Shown here piece after piece: positions 42,112-51,155 of a stretch of DNA of 64,000 bases. A model generated the notes under the pieces. The model saw only the letters and a list, made by a program, of their open reading frames with translations, was not told the origin of the DNA and did no database searches. The position numbers and the translations under genes are program-made. The stretch is from Mycobacterium paraffinicum (lineage in GTDB: Bacteria > Actinomycetota > Actinomycetes > Mycobacteriales > Mycobacteriaceae): NCBI RefSeq assembly GCF_001907675.1, contig NZ_MPNT01000022.1:1-64000 (forward strand), written 5' to 3'. The stretch's first letter is position 1. Each line of letters opens with the position of its first letter.

Positions 42112-45100
42112 CCACCTCTGCCGAAACCCGGTGCTGGTGTCGGTCCACCAATTTCAACGCGCGCGCGGCCTTCGCCGGGGCCGTCAGCACCGCCGTGTGC
42201 GGCGCCCGGGATCCGCTGTGCTGCGGCGGTTGTGCGGCGGACTCGGCGGGCTCGTCGGGTTCCGGGTCATCGGTGGGTGGTGACTGTCCGTCCCTGCGGC
42301 CCGACCGCAACCGGTTGGCGGCGGCGACGGCGAGGACGGCGGCTGTGGCGGTGCCCAGCCCCTGCGCCCAGCCCACCGGGCCGACCGGCGTGCAGCCCAG
42401 GAGTTGGCTGATCCCCGGAGTGGTGATCATCGCCGTGAACGCGGCGAAGGAGCCGGCGGCGGTGAGCAGCACCAGGGGCGCGTGGGAGTCGACCACGGTC
42501 TGGCCCAGCTCGACGGAGACCAACGAGATCAGCGCGACGGTGGAGGCTCGCTGCGGTAGCCCGGTCACCGAGGCCATCAGCCAGGCCGTGGTGGCCGCGG
42601 TGGCGGTGAGCGCCCCGCGCGCTACCACGGTTCGCATGAGCGCGCGCTCGTCGATGCCGTGCCCCACCCGTTGCACCGGCCCCGCGGGCGTGCTGACGGC
42701 GACCGCGGTCGCGGGCAACGCGTCGGTGAGCATGTTGATCAGCAGCAACTGCCGGGTGTTCAGCGGCGAGATCCCGGTGATCGCGGTGCCGATGACCGAG
42801 AAGATCACCTCGCCGGCGTTGCCGCCGAGCAGGCCGGCCACGGCCGCCTGGACGCCGCGCCACAGCCGGCGTCCCTCGTCGATGGCGGCCACCAGCGTCT
42901 CGATCCGGCCGTCGGTCAGGACCAGGTCGGCGGTGGTGTGGGCGGAGTCGCTGCCGCGCGCCACCACACCGACGCCGACGCTCGCGGCCCGGATCGCGGC
43001 GGCGTCGTTGGCGCCGTCGCCCACCATGGCGCACACCCGCCCGGCGCGCTCGAGGGTCTGGACGACCTGCACCTTGTTCTCCGGGGACATCCGGGCGAAG
43101 ATCACCCGCTCGGACGCCGCGCGCTGCTGATCCTGCCGGGACAGCCCGTTCCACTCGGACCCGGTGATCACCTGGTCGGCGCTCACCGACACCCCGAGCT
43201 CGCGGGCGATGGCGGTGGCGGTGACGGGATGGTCGCCGGTGATCAGCCGGATGCCCACGCCCCGGTCGGCCAGGTCGGCCAGCAACTGTGGCGCCTGGGG
43301 CCGCGGCGTGTCCGAGAGACCCAGGAACCCGGTCAGCGTCAACCCCGTGGCGCAGAGCTCGGTGATGCCGTCGGGGTCTTTCCGTAGCGACCGCGCCTGC
43401 GCCGCGGTCAGGCGGCGTTGCGCCACCGCGATCGTGCGCAGTCCCGCGGTCGTCAGGGCGGCGACCGCGTCGTCCACCTCCGCGCCGACTTCCCCGCACG
43501 CCGCCAAGACCACTTCCGGCGCGCCCTTGACGGTCAGCTGCGTCCCCGTCACCGAGGCCGAGAAGGCCCTGCCGGAGCGGAACGGCAGATGGGTGTCGGG
43601 TTCGGACCGTGAACCGGAACCCGCTACCGCCTCCGCCGCCTTGATGATGGCTTCGTCGGTGGCGTGGACATGCGGGTTGCCGTCGTCCGCCGGCGCGGCC
43701 TGGGCGGCACACCGCAGGACGTCCTCGCGGGAATGCTCGGCCACCGGCTGCACCTCGGCGACTCGCAGCCGGTTCTCGCTCAGCGTCCCGGTCTTGTCGA
43801 AGCAGACCACCTCGACGCGGCCAAGGGCCTCCGCCGCGCGTGGCACCCGCACCAGCGCCCCGCATTCGCCCAGCCGCTGCGCCGACGCGGATTGGGCGAG
43901 GGTGGCCATCAGGGGCATGCCCTCGGGGACGGCCGCCACGGCGACCGCGATGGCGCTGCCGAGGGCCTGGCGCAGGCCGCCGGCGCGGAGCAAGCCGAGC
44001 CCGCCGACCAGGATGCCGCCGCCCGCGCTGAACGGGAAGGCGCGGCTCATCAGCTGGCTGAGTTGATGGTGCAGCCCGACGGTCGGCAGGTCACCGGACG
44101 CCAGTTCGGCCGCGCGACGCGTCTGGGTATCGGCCCCGACGGCGGTCACCACCGCGACCGCGGTGCCCGCCACCACGGTGGTCCCGGCGTAGATCATGCA
44201 GCGGCGCTCGGCCAGTTCCGCTCCGGGCGTGGCCTCGACCTGCTTCTGCACCGACAGGGACTCACCGGTCAGCGACGATTCGTCGACCTCGAGGTCGTGC
44301 GCCTCGATCACCCGAGCGTCGGCGGGCACCACCTCGTCGCTGCGCACCTCGATCACATCGCCGGGGCGCAGCTGCTCGACGACGACTTCGCGGTAGCCGC
44401 GCACCGCTTCCGGCCCGTCCGCGACCAAGCGCGCCGGCGGGGTCTGCTGGGCCAGCAGGCGGTTCAGCCGGTTCTCGGCCCGAAGCTGTTGGGCCGTCGA
44501 CAGCAGCGCGTTCCCGGTCAACACCGCGCCGACCAGTATCGCGTCGGCCGGTGACCCCAGCACCGCGGTGGCCGCCGAACACAACCCGAGCAGCGGTGTC
44601 AGCGGGTCGCCGGTGAGCTCGGCGAAGGCCGCCCTGGCGAATTCCCACGCCGCGGCGGGGAACCCCGCGCCGTCGTGTCCGGATTCCGGTGCGTCGGGCT
44701 CGTCGGGGTCGCGCAGCGACGCCAGCACCTCGTGGACCCGCTCGGCCGACATCGCGTGCCACTCGAATGCCGGCGCCGGCCGGGGCACGGGGGTGCGAAT
44801 CGTGCCGAGCGCCAACAGGTATCCCGACAGCAGGCCCGCGACGGCGCCGATGGTCACCGGGCCCGGCCCGCGCAATCTGCGCACCCCGGGCACCATGAAC
44901 AACGCGCCCAGCGCCGAGGCGCCCGCCGAGATCGCGATGCCCTGCTGGCTCGCCCTCCTGGCCGCCGGTAGCGCATGCAGCACCCGCCACGCTCCGGCCA
45001 GGTCGTCGAGGACCAGGTCCGCGTTCCAGGGCGGCGGGGCATCGGCGCCCGGCCTGATGCCCAGCGCCACGTCGGCGCCCGAAAGGGCCTGCGCGCCGGA

Positions 45101-46582
45101 GGAGGACAGCGCCGCGACGGTGTGGCCGTCCCGCTGCAGCGCGGACACCGCGTCTGCAAGCGCGCGGTCGATGTCGCCGTCGCCGGCCGGGTGGACGTCG
45201 TCGAACGCGGGACGCAGGTCACCGAGCAGCTCGGTGTCGATGCACACCAGGCGCGCACCGGAGTCGCGCGCCCGGGTGATCAGAGCCGACGCGAGCGGAT
45301 GGGGGGCCGGGGCGATGAGCGCCTCGACGGCATCGCCGCCGTCCGCTTCGTCGGTGGCGCCCACGGGAATGCGGTGCCAGCCCGGGGTCGGGCCTTCGTC
45401 GAGCAGTTCTTGGGCGCGGGTCCAGACCTGCTGCAGGTCTGCGTCGCGAGCGCCGCGGACGCGAACCACCCGCATCTGGGCGTCGCACAGCACGCGGGGA
45501 TCGATCAGCACCGCATCGACCTTGTCGAGCCGTCGCAGGCTTTCGGGCCGCAGCGGTAGCACCGCGTGCCGGTCGGCCAGGCCGCGCCCGAGGGTGGTGG
45601 CGAACGCCTCGTGCGTGGTGCGCATCGCCTTCGGCGAGGTCGCCAGCGCGGCGTTCGACGCCATGGTGACGTTGCGGGTGAGCGCCCCCGTCAGGCCGAC
45701 ACCGATCAGCTGGGCCCACGCCACGCGCTTCCCATGACGTTCGATCGGGCCGGCCGGGGCGGGAACCGCGCGCGGCAAGTGGTGCAGTTCCGATTCGTCG
45801 GCATGCCGGGCCAATTCCGGCTCGTAGCGGGCCCATGCCCGCGCGGCGGCCCGGGACTCGGCGGCCTTGAAGCCTTGCATCGCCAGGTCGACGGACAGCT
45901 TCGCCGGTGACAACGTGACGACATGCGCGGCGGTGCTGAACACCGACAATGCGGTGTCCGTGGCGCCGGGGCCGATCCCGCCCTCGAGTGCGCGACGCAG
46001 CCACGGTTGGTGATTCGCGATCGCCGACACGGCCTCGACGGCGATCGGGGCAGCCGGCAACCGCAACGCCCGGCCGGCGACCGCGACCGCGAACCCGGCG
46101 GCGTTGACGGCGAGCATCGCGCCGCGGGTGACCAACAGCAGCCCGTCGCCCGGCAGGCTGTCAGGCCGCGTCGAGTCGCTTGTCCCGTAATCCTTTTCGA
46201 GGTCGTCGAGCACCGAGCAGAGGTCGTCGAGCGATGCCGCGTCGTCGTCGATCTCGACAACGGCTCGCGACAACGGACGGTTCAGGCTGACCCGCGTGAC
46301 GCCGGGCTGCGCCTGCAGTGCGGCGACGACGGCGCGGCCACGCGCCACCCCGCTCATGCCGTCGACGCCGCGCACCTCGATCCACAGGCGGCCATCGCCG
46401 CGCCCGCACCGCCGGCTCAGCGTGGAGCGGGAAACCTCACCCGAGAGCACCTTTGCGCCCACGCGGACGGGCAGCGTGGCGACATCAAGGCCGGCGGCGG
46501 CCAACTTGGCGGCCGCGTCGCCGAGTCCCGCGGCGGCCCCGAGCCCCGTCGAGATGACCCGCAGCGGCGAAAGCTGTCGCAC
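42095..46582 (-). CDS. ctpI: CtpI-like P-type cation-transporting ATPase
   Basis: A very large (1,495-residue) P-type ATPase, like M. tuberculosis CtpI (Rv0107c, about 1,630). The C-terminal ~850 residues form a working pump: DESSLTGES, PEGMPLMATLA in the membrane core, DKTGTLSENRL (phosphorylated Asp), TGDHPVTATAIA and GDGANDAAAIR. The N-terminal ~650 residues look like a degenerate second copy of the same fold: VDAVLIDPRVL stands where DKTGT would be and GADVALGIRPG where the GDGxND end would be. The ion is unknown. GTG at 46582 is chosen because AAAGGGG lies 6 nt before it; TTG at 46588 would touch that site. A heavy-metal CxxC domain is absent. Confidence 0.9.
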   Translation of the reverse strand: MRQLSPLRVISTGLGAAAGLGDAAAKLAAAGLDVATLPVRVGAKVLSGEVSRSTLSRRCGRGDGRLWIEVRGVDGMSGVARGRAVVAALQAQPGVTRVSLNRPLSRAVVEIDDDAASLDDLCSVLDDLEKDYGTSDSTRPDSLPGDGLLLVTRGAMLAVNAAGFAVAVAGRALRLPAAPIAVEAVSAIANHQPWLRRALEGGIGPGATDTALSVFSTAAHVVTLSPAKLSVDLAMQGFKAAESRAAARAWARYEPELARHADESELHHLPRAVPAPAGPIERHGKRVAWAQLIGVGLTGALTRNVTMASNAALATSPKAMRTTHEAFATTLGRGLADRHAVLPLRPESLRRLDKVDAVLIDPRVLCDAQMRVVRVRGARDADLQQVWTRAQELLDEGPTPGWHRIPVGATDEADGGDAVEALIAPAPHPLASALITRARDSGARLVCIDTELLGDLRPAFDDVHPAGDGDIDRALADAVSALQRDGHTVAALSSSGAQALSGADVALGIRPGADAPPPWNADLVLDDLAGAWRVLHALPAARRASQQGIAISAGASALGALFMVPGVRRLRGPGPVTIGAVAGLLSGYLLALGTIRTPVPRPAPAFEWHAMSAERVHEVLASLRDPDEPDAPESGHDGAGFPAAAWEFARAAFAELTGDPLTPLLGLCSAATAVLGSPADAILVGAVLTGNALLSTAQQLRAENRLNRLLAQQTPPARLVADGPEAVRGYREVVVEQLRPGDVIEVRSDEVVPADARVIEAHDLEVDESSLTGESLSVQKQVEATPGAELAERRCMIYAGTTVVAGTAVAVVTAVGADTQTRRAAELASGDLPTVGLHHQLSQLMSRAFPFSAGGGILVGGLGLLRAGGLRQALGSAIAVAVAAVPEGMPLMATLAQSASAQRLGECGALVRVPRAAEALGRVEVVCFDKTGTLSENRLRVAEVQPVAEHSREDVLRCAAQAAPADDGNPHVHATDEAIIKAAEAVAGSGSRSEPDTHLPFRSGRAFSASVTGTQLTVKGAPEVVLAACGEVGAEVDDAVAALTTAGLRTIAVAQRRLTAAQARSLRKDPDGITELCATGLTLTGFLGLSDTPRPQAPQLLADLADRGVGIRLITGDHPVTATAIARELGVSVSADQVITGSEWNGLSRQDQQRAASERVIFARMSPENKVQVVQTLERAGRVCAMVGDGANDAAAIRAASVGVGVVARGSDSAHTTADLVLTDGRIETLVAAIDEGRRLWRGVQAAVAGLLGGNAGEVIFSVIGTAITGISPLNTRQLLLINMLTDALPATAVAVSTPAGPVQRVGHGIDERALMRTVVARGALTATAATTAWLMASVTGLPQRASTVALISLVSVELGQTVVDSHAPLVLLTAAGSFAAFTAMITTPGISQLLGCTPVGPVGWAQGLGTATAAVLAVAAANRLRSGRRDGQSPPTDDPEPDEPAESAAQPPQHSGSRAPHTAVLTAPAKAARALKLVDRHQHRVSAEVVSDRP

Positions 46583-46873
46583 GCGCAACCCCTTTCAAAC
46601 ACAAGACGAATGGTTGCTTCGCGGTTATTCGCGAGAGGAGGCCGCTGATCGTCGTTGGCCGCGGCTGCAAACCCGACCAACCTACCCCGCGGGAACGGGG
46701 CCAGCAACCTGAGGCGTCCCCGCGTAACGATCATGTAAAAACTGATCGGAGCTGTTAGGGAGCATCGATCAAAATGTTTGGCAAGCCAAATTCTTACATT
46801 GAGCAAAGCCGAATGGGCCGTTGGGGTTACGCCCGCCCCGGCCTGGCGTTACGGCCGCAGGCAGCGCCGCCCA
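46583..46873. other. Intergenic region upstream of the CtpI-like gene
   Basis: About 290 bp between the leftward ctpI-like start and the end of the next leftward gene. A more AT-rich stretch (about 46725-46805) has two TTACA words (minus strand at 46733, plus strand near 46794) and could hold the ctpI promoter. A short inverted repeat sits near 46618-46632. No RNA gene or ion riboswitch was recognised by eye. Confidence 0.4.
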
Positions 46874-48340
46874 CTAGCCCTTGGCCGCGGACCGGCCCGC
46901 GCGGCGGCCGTAGAAGCTGCCGTCACCGAGCGAGATGCCGCTGGCGTAACCCCACGCGGCCAGCCCGGCGGTGCAGCGCCCGGCGGCGAAGAGACCGGGG
47001 ATGGGTTCTCCGCTGACGTGGAGCACCTCGGCGTCCAGCGTGGTGGCCAGGCCGCCCAGGGTGAACCCGCCGGTGTTCTCCCGCAGGTCGATGGCGCCGA
47101 CCGGGGAACCGATGGGCTTCAACCACTCCGGCTTCTTGTGCAGCAGCGGGTCCTCGCCGCGGGCGGCGCCCTCGTTGTAGGCGGCGACGGTCGCCTGCAG
47201 CGATCCCGGCGCCAGGCCCATGTCGCGTTCGAGGTCGGCGACGGCGTCGGCCACCCAGGTCGCCGGGCGCAGCATGAATTTCGGGGACCACGACGCCATT
47301 GCTTCTTGCTGGGCATCGTCGTCGATGATCAGGAACGCGATGTTGTCCTGCTGGTAGAGCGTGAGCTGGCCGATGCGGCCGGGGTAGGTGTCCTCGGCGA
47401 CGTAGCGCTGGCCGCGACCGTTGACCAGGATGCCGCGCACCAGCTGCTGAGGGTCGATGAAGAACGCCACCTCGGTGGCGTCCATGTGCGCCAAATCGGC
47501 GCCCAGCGCCTGGGCCATGCGGATCGCCTGCCCGTCGTGCTGCTCGATGGAGGCGGCCGGGCGCCCGGCGATCCGCGGGGCGTACCTCGCCACCATCGCG
47601 TCGTTGTAGGCGAAGCTGCCCGTCGCGAGCACCACGCCCTTGCGGGCCCGGACCGCGATGTCATTGCCGTACTGGCGCGCGCGAATCCCGACCACCCGGC
47701 CGTCGGCTTCCACGATCAGGCGCTGCACCCGCACGTCGTAGAGCGCGCGTGCGCCGGCGGCGGTGGCGGTCTCGACGAGCGGCTTCATCAGCATGTAGCC
47801 CGCGCTGGCTTCGCCCTGCTTCTTGTTCGACATCTGCGGGACGTGCCCGCGCGGGGCGGGGGAGGCGATCGTGTTGAAGGGGTAGGCGTTTTCGCCGCCG
47901 CTGTACATCAGGCCCTGGTCGCCCATCGGCTCCCAGCCGGGCTCGGAGAAGAACTCCGCCTTGAACGGAACGCCGCAGCCGACGAGCCACTCGAAGTGGG
48001 CCACGCTGCCGGCGCAGTAGTCGGCGATGCGGTCCGGGTCGGCGCCGGGCCCCATCGCGATGTTGAGGAACGCCGCCATGTTGTCGACGGAATCATCGAA
48101 GCCACAAGCCTTTTGCAGGGGCGTGCCGCCGCCGAGGTAGATGAACCCGCCGGCCATCGCCGCCGCCCCGCCCCACGAGCCGGTGCGTTCGGTCACCAGC
48201 ACGTCGGCGCCGGAGCGCGCCGCCTCCACCGCCGCGGCGGCGCCCGCCACCCCGTAACCGGCGATCACGACGTCGGCCTCGTCGTCCCATGACGTGATCG
48301 ACGCGGCGGGGATCGGCGTGACGTCGGTGTCGGGCGTCAT
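46874..48340 (-). CDS. FAD-dependent dehydrogenase of the fumarate reductase/KstD superfamily
   Basis: A 488-residue flavoprotein. The N-terminal VVIAGYGVAGAAAAVEAARSG binds FAD, followed by TERTGSWGGAAAMAGGF. VLATGSFAYND and the C-terminal GLFAAGRCTAGLAAWGYASGISLGDGSF complete the site. It is shorter than the KstD-like protein and may act on a steroid, a ring-opened intermediate or another cyclic ketone. The ATG at 48340 overlaps the stop of the extradiol dioxygenase gene by 4 bp, so it is the last gene of an HsaA-like/HsaC-like/flavoprotein operon. Confidence 0.85.
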   Translation of the reverse strand: MTPDTDVTPIPAASITSWDDEADVVIAGYGVAGAAAAVEAARSGADVLVTERTGSWGGAAAMAGGFIYLGGGTPLQKACGFDDSVDNMAAFLNIAMGPGADPDRIADYCAGSVAHFEWLVGCGVPFKAEFFSEPGWEPMGDQGLMYSGGENAYPFNTIASPAPRGHVPQMSNKKQGEASAGYMLMKPLVETATAAGARALYDVRVQRLIVEADGRVVGIRARQYGNDIAVRARKGVVLATGSFAYNDAMVARYAPRIAGRPAASIEQHDGQAIRMAQALGADLAHMDATEVAFFIDPQQLVRGILVNGRGQRYVAEDTYPGRIGQLTLYQQDNIAFLIIDDDAQQEAMASWSPKFMLRPATWVADAVADLERDMGLAPGSLQATVAAYNEGAARGEDPLLHKKPEWLKPIGSPVGAIDLRENTGGFTLGGLATTLDAEVLHVSGEPIPGLFAAGRCTAGLAAWGYASGISLGDGSFYGRRAGRSAAKG

Positions 48341-49245
48341 AACCGCATGGCCGCGGGCATTTCGCCGATCCACTGGTGACCCCAGTAACTGTCGGCGGTG
48401 ATTTCCTCTGCCGTGTAGTAGGTTTCGTCGACCCGCATGCCGTCGGTGCCGAACTCGATGTCCCAGTCGCCGGGAGCGCGCACGTAGAACGACACCATCT
48501 TGTCATTGGTGTGGCGGCCCAGCGTGGACGACAACTGGAAGCCCTCGGCGGTCACGCGGTCCAGCGCCTGCCCGACGGCGTCCAGGCTGTCGACCTCCAC
48601 CATGATGTGCACCAGACGCGGGTCGCGCTGATGTGCGGCCGGCACGATCGCCAGGCTGTGGTGCCTTTCGTTGATGCCCAGGAAGCGAACCCGCACGGGC
48701 CCAAACTCTTTCGGCAAGGGCACGCGGAACGCGCCGCGGGAGCGGAAGCCCAGCACCTCGGTGTAGAAGTCGAACAGCCCGCCCGGGTCCGTCGCCGGTA
48801 TCACGACGTGGCCCATGCCCTGGTCGCCGGTGACGAATTTCGCGCCGAACGGGGTGACGACCGGGCTGTGGTCGAGCACCGCACCGTGGAAGACCTCGAG
48901 CGTGGTGCCGGCCGGGTCTTCGAACGTGATGACCTCTTCCACCCGGCGGGCCTCGGCCTCGTCGGTGGACAGTTGCTTGAACGGGGTGCCCGCGGCGTCC
49001 AGGGTCGCCTTGACCCGCTGCAGCGCCGGGCGGTCACGCACCTCCCAGCCGACCGTCAGCACCCGGTCGGTCTCACCGGGCACCACGATGAGCCGGGCGG
49101 CGCGTTCGTCCATCCGCAGGTACAGCGCCTCCGGGTCGGGACCCTTACCTTCGGCGAAACCCAGGACCCCGAAGGCGAATTGCCGCCAGCGGTCGATGTC
49201 GTTGGTCGAAATGGTGATGTAGCCAAGGCTTTTCAGGTCGGTCAA
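48337..49245 (-). CDS. HsaC-like extradiol ring-cleavage dioxygenase
   Basis: A 302-residue two-domain vicinal-oxygen-chelate dioxygenase, similar along its length to M. tuberculosis HsaC (Rv3568c, about 300). The iron ligands are in place: His146 (GMGHVVI), His213 (LVHIMVEV) and Glu263 (WDIEFG). ERHHSLAI and TLGRHTNDKMVSFY complete the active site. It would cleave a catechol next to its hydroxyls (meta-cleavage). It sits between an HsaA-like hydroxylase and a KstD-like flavoprotein, and is probably a paralogue used on a different ring compound. Confidence 0.9.
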   Translation of the reverse strand: MTDLKSLGYITISTNDIDRWRQFAFGVLGFAEGKGPDPEALYLRMDERAARLIVVPGETDRVLTVGWEVRDRPALQRVKATLDAAGTPFKQLSTDEAEARRVEEVITFEDPAGTTLEVFHGAVLDHSPVVTPFGAKFVTGDQGMGHVVIPATDPGGLFDFYTEVLGFRSRGAFRVPLPKEFGPVRVRFLGINERHHSLAIVPAAHQRDPRLVHIMVEVDSLDAVGQALDRVTAEGFQLSSTLGRHTNDKMVSFYVRAPGDWDIEFGTDGMRVDETYYTAEEITADSYWGHQWIGEMPAAMRL

Positions 49246-49254
49246 CGTGCTCTC

Positions 49255-50451
49255 CTAGATCAAAGCCCGCAGGGGGCCATCGGGAGGATCGATACCCAAC
49301 GAACTCAGCGCCGACGCGTGATAGGTGGTGCCCGGCATGTGGATGGCGTGCAGCTGGCCGACGTGCACGTCGCGCCAATACCGTTGCAGCGGCTTGTCCA
49401 TGCGGGCCGCGTTGCCGCCCGAGCGGGCGAAGATCTCGTCGACCGCCGAGACCGCGCGCCACACCGCGCGGATCTGGGTGCGCCGACCCGCCGCGCGGTC
49501 GGCGAACGACACCTCCTTGCCCGCGGCGACCATGTCGTAGATGCGGTCGGCGTTGGCCAGCAGCTCCTGGCGGGCGGCGTTGATGTCGGCGGCCGCCTCG
49601 CCGATCGCGAACATGACGTAGGGGTCGTCCTTGATGGCGGTTCCGGTGGCGCCCACGCGTTCGCGTTGGTAGTCCAGGTGCGCGGCCAGGGCCCCCTCGG
49701 CGATGCCGATCGTGGCCGCCGAGATGCCCAGCGGGAACATCGTCGACCACGGCATCAGATACAGCGGTTCGGTCATGCCGGCCTCCCGCTGGGCGGTGCC
49801 GTCCATCACCTTCGTCGCGTCCATCGTGCGGTAGGACGGGACGAACGCATCGGTGACGATGACGTCCTTGGAGCCGGTTCCGCGCAGCCCCACCACGTTC
49901 CACGAGTCCTCGACGATCTCGTAGTCCTTGCGCGGCAGGATCATGTGCAGCATCTGCGGCGGCATGATCGGGATGCCCTTGTCGTCGCCCAGCATCGCGC
50001 CCAGGATGATCCAGTCGCAGTGGTCGGTGCCCGAGCTGAACTGCCAGCGGCCGTTGAAGATGTAGCCACCGTCGACCGGCTTGGCCACCCCCTGCGGCGC
50101 GTACGGCGAGGCCATCCAGGTGTCGACGTCGTCGGCCCAGATCTCGGCCGCGACCTTCGGGTCCGCGTAGGCCAACTGGTAGGGGTGCACGCCGACCACG
50201 CCGACGATCCAGCCGGCGGCGGGGTCCAGCGCCGCGGTCGCCATCGTCGTTTCGGCGAACTCGCGGGGGTGGACCTCGAACCCTTGGTACTGCTTGGTCT
50301 GCAGCATCCGGATCAGGCCCGCCCCCTTCATCAGCTTCACGCTGTCGTCGGTGAGCCGGCCGATCCGCTCGGCCTCGGCGGCCTGCTCGCGCAGCTGGTC
50401 GCCTAGTTCAATGACCCGGTCGATTACCCGGTTTGGAACCCGCTCGCTCAT
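49255..50451 (-). CDS. HsaA-like flavin-dependent hydroxylase (acyl-CoA dehydrogenase fold)
   Basis: A 398-residue protein similar in length and pattern to HsaA (394), the oxygenase subunit that hydroxylates a phenolic steroid intermediate using reduced flavin. It has FNGRWQFSSGTDHCDW, VVGLRGTGSKDVIV and the closing HAIHMPGTTYHASALSSLG. The catalytic glutamate typical of true acyl-CoA dehydrogenases is not apparent. AAAGGA lies upstream of the ATG at 50451. The reductase partner HsaB is not next to it. The gene begins the operon that continues with the HsaC-like and flavoprotein genes. Confidence 0.87.
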   Translation of the reverse strand: MSERVPNRVIDRVIELGDQLREQAAEAERIGRLTDDSVKLMKGAGLIRMLQTKQYQGFEVHPREFAETTMATAALDPAAGWIVGVVGVHPYQLAYADPKVAAEIWADDVDTWMASPYAPQGVAKPVDGGYIFNGRWQFSSGTDHCDWIILGAMLGDDKGIPIMPPQMLHMILPRKDYEIVEDSWNVVGLRGTGSKDVIVTDAFVPSYRTMDATKVMDGTAQREAGMTEPLYLMPWSTMFPLGISAATIGIAEGALAAHLDYQRERVGATGTAIKDDPYVMFAIGEAAADINAARQELLANADRIYDMVAAGKEVSFADRAAGRRTQIRAVWRAVSAVDEIFARSGGNAARMDKPLQRYWRDVHVGQLHAIHMPGTTYHASALSSLGIDPPDGPLRALI

Positions 50452-50558
50452 GCTGTTGTCCTTTTGTTCCTGGCGTACTAAAGGTGTACCGCAGTCGGTG
50501 CCGGACCAGAAGGTGATCGGGGTGAACTCGCCGCGCGGTGGGCAAGAGGAGGACGACC

Positions 50559-51041
50559 ATGAGTGAGATCGACGAGCTGTCCGCACGGCTGCGCCGCCTG
50601 GAGGATGAGCGGGACATCGCGCGGCTGATCGCGTCGTACGGCCCGGCGGTGGATGCCGGCAATGCCGAGGCCACCGCGGGACTCTGGGCGAGCGACGGCA
50701 GCTACGACGTCGACGGCTGGCGCATGGAGGGCCGGGCCGCCGTGCACGCCATGGTCGACTCGTCGGCCCACCAGAAGCTGGTGGCCAAGGGGTGCTGTCA
50801 CTTTCTGGGGCCGTGCGTCGTCACCGTCTCCGGCGATTCGGCGGTGGCGCTGTGTGAGTCCCTCGTGCTGATCCGCGACGGCGACGGCTATCGCGTATGG
50901 CGTTGCACCGCAAATCATTTCGTCCTCCACCGAGTCGGCGGACAATGGCGGATCGGTGCGCGCACCAGCCGGATTCTGGACGGCAATCCCGACGCCCACG
51001 CGCTGCTGGCCGCGGGCCTGTCGGGCTCTGACCTGCCTTGA
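50559..51041 (+). CDS. SnoaL-like protein
   Basis: A 160-residue protein of the SnoaL/NTF2 cone fold: a starting coil (LSARLRRLEDERDIARLIASYGPAVDAGN), LWASDGSYDVDG, and late strands HFVLHRVGGQWRIGARTSRIL. Members are polyketide cyclases, ketosteroid isomerase-like or dehydratase-like enzymes. AGGAGG lies 6-7 nt before the ATG. It is divergent from the HsaA-like gene with a 107-bp shared promoter region, so it may act in the same pathway. The reaction is unknown. Confidence 0.8.
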   Translation: MSEIDELSARLRRLEDERDIARLIASYGPAVDAGNAEATAGLWASDGSYDVDGWRMEGRAAVHAMVDSSAHQKLVAKGCCHFLGPCVVTVSGDSAVALCESLVLIRDGDGYRVWRCTANHFVLHRVGGQWRIGARTSRILDGNPDAHALLAAGLSGSDLP

Positions 51042-51074
51042 CGGCGCGACCGCTAGATCCGGATGGCGGCGACG

Positions 51075-51150
51075 CGTCCCCCAGCTCCGCGGGGGTGCCC
51101 CCAGCGCCCGGCTGCGCCGCGCTTGCGATCGCCACGGCCGGGCCCCCGAT
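51075..51150. repeat. GC-rich hairpin element between convergent genes
   Basis: CCCCC (51078-51082) and GGGGG (51091-51095) form a stem with an 8-base loop, followed by another CCCCC (51098-51102) that could compete for pairing. A GC-rich tail runs to about 51150. It lies between converging stops and could be a terminator without a U-tract. It also recalls dispersed GC-rich intergenic elements of slow-growing mycobacteria, but I cannot test that here. Confidence 0.45.
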
Positions 51151-51155
51151 CTCCG

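Noticed and set aside
46583..46873. Ion riboswitch or small RNA upstream of the CtpI-like gene
   Set aside because: No conserved M-box-like helices or terminator could be recognised by eye; only short inverted repeats.
50452..50558. KstR/KstR2 operator in the HsaA-like/SnoaL divergent promoter
   Set aside because: I looked for the KstR-type palindrome around the start sites and found only short GTAC repeats, so there is no support for control by the cholesterol regulators.
51075..51150. CRISPR array or insertion-sequence end
   Set aside because: No regular repeat-spacer pattern, no transposase fragment and no target duplication nearby.
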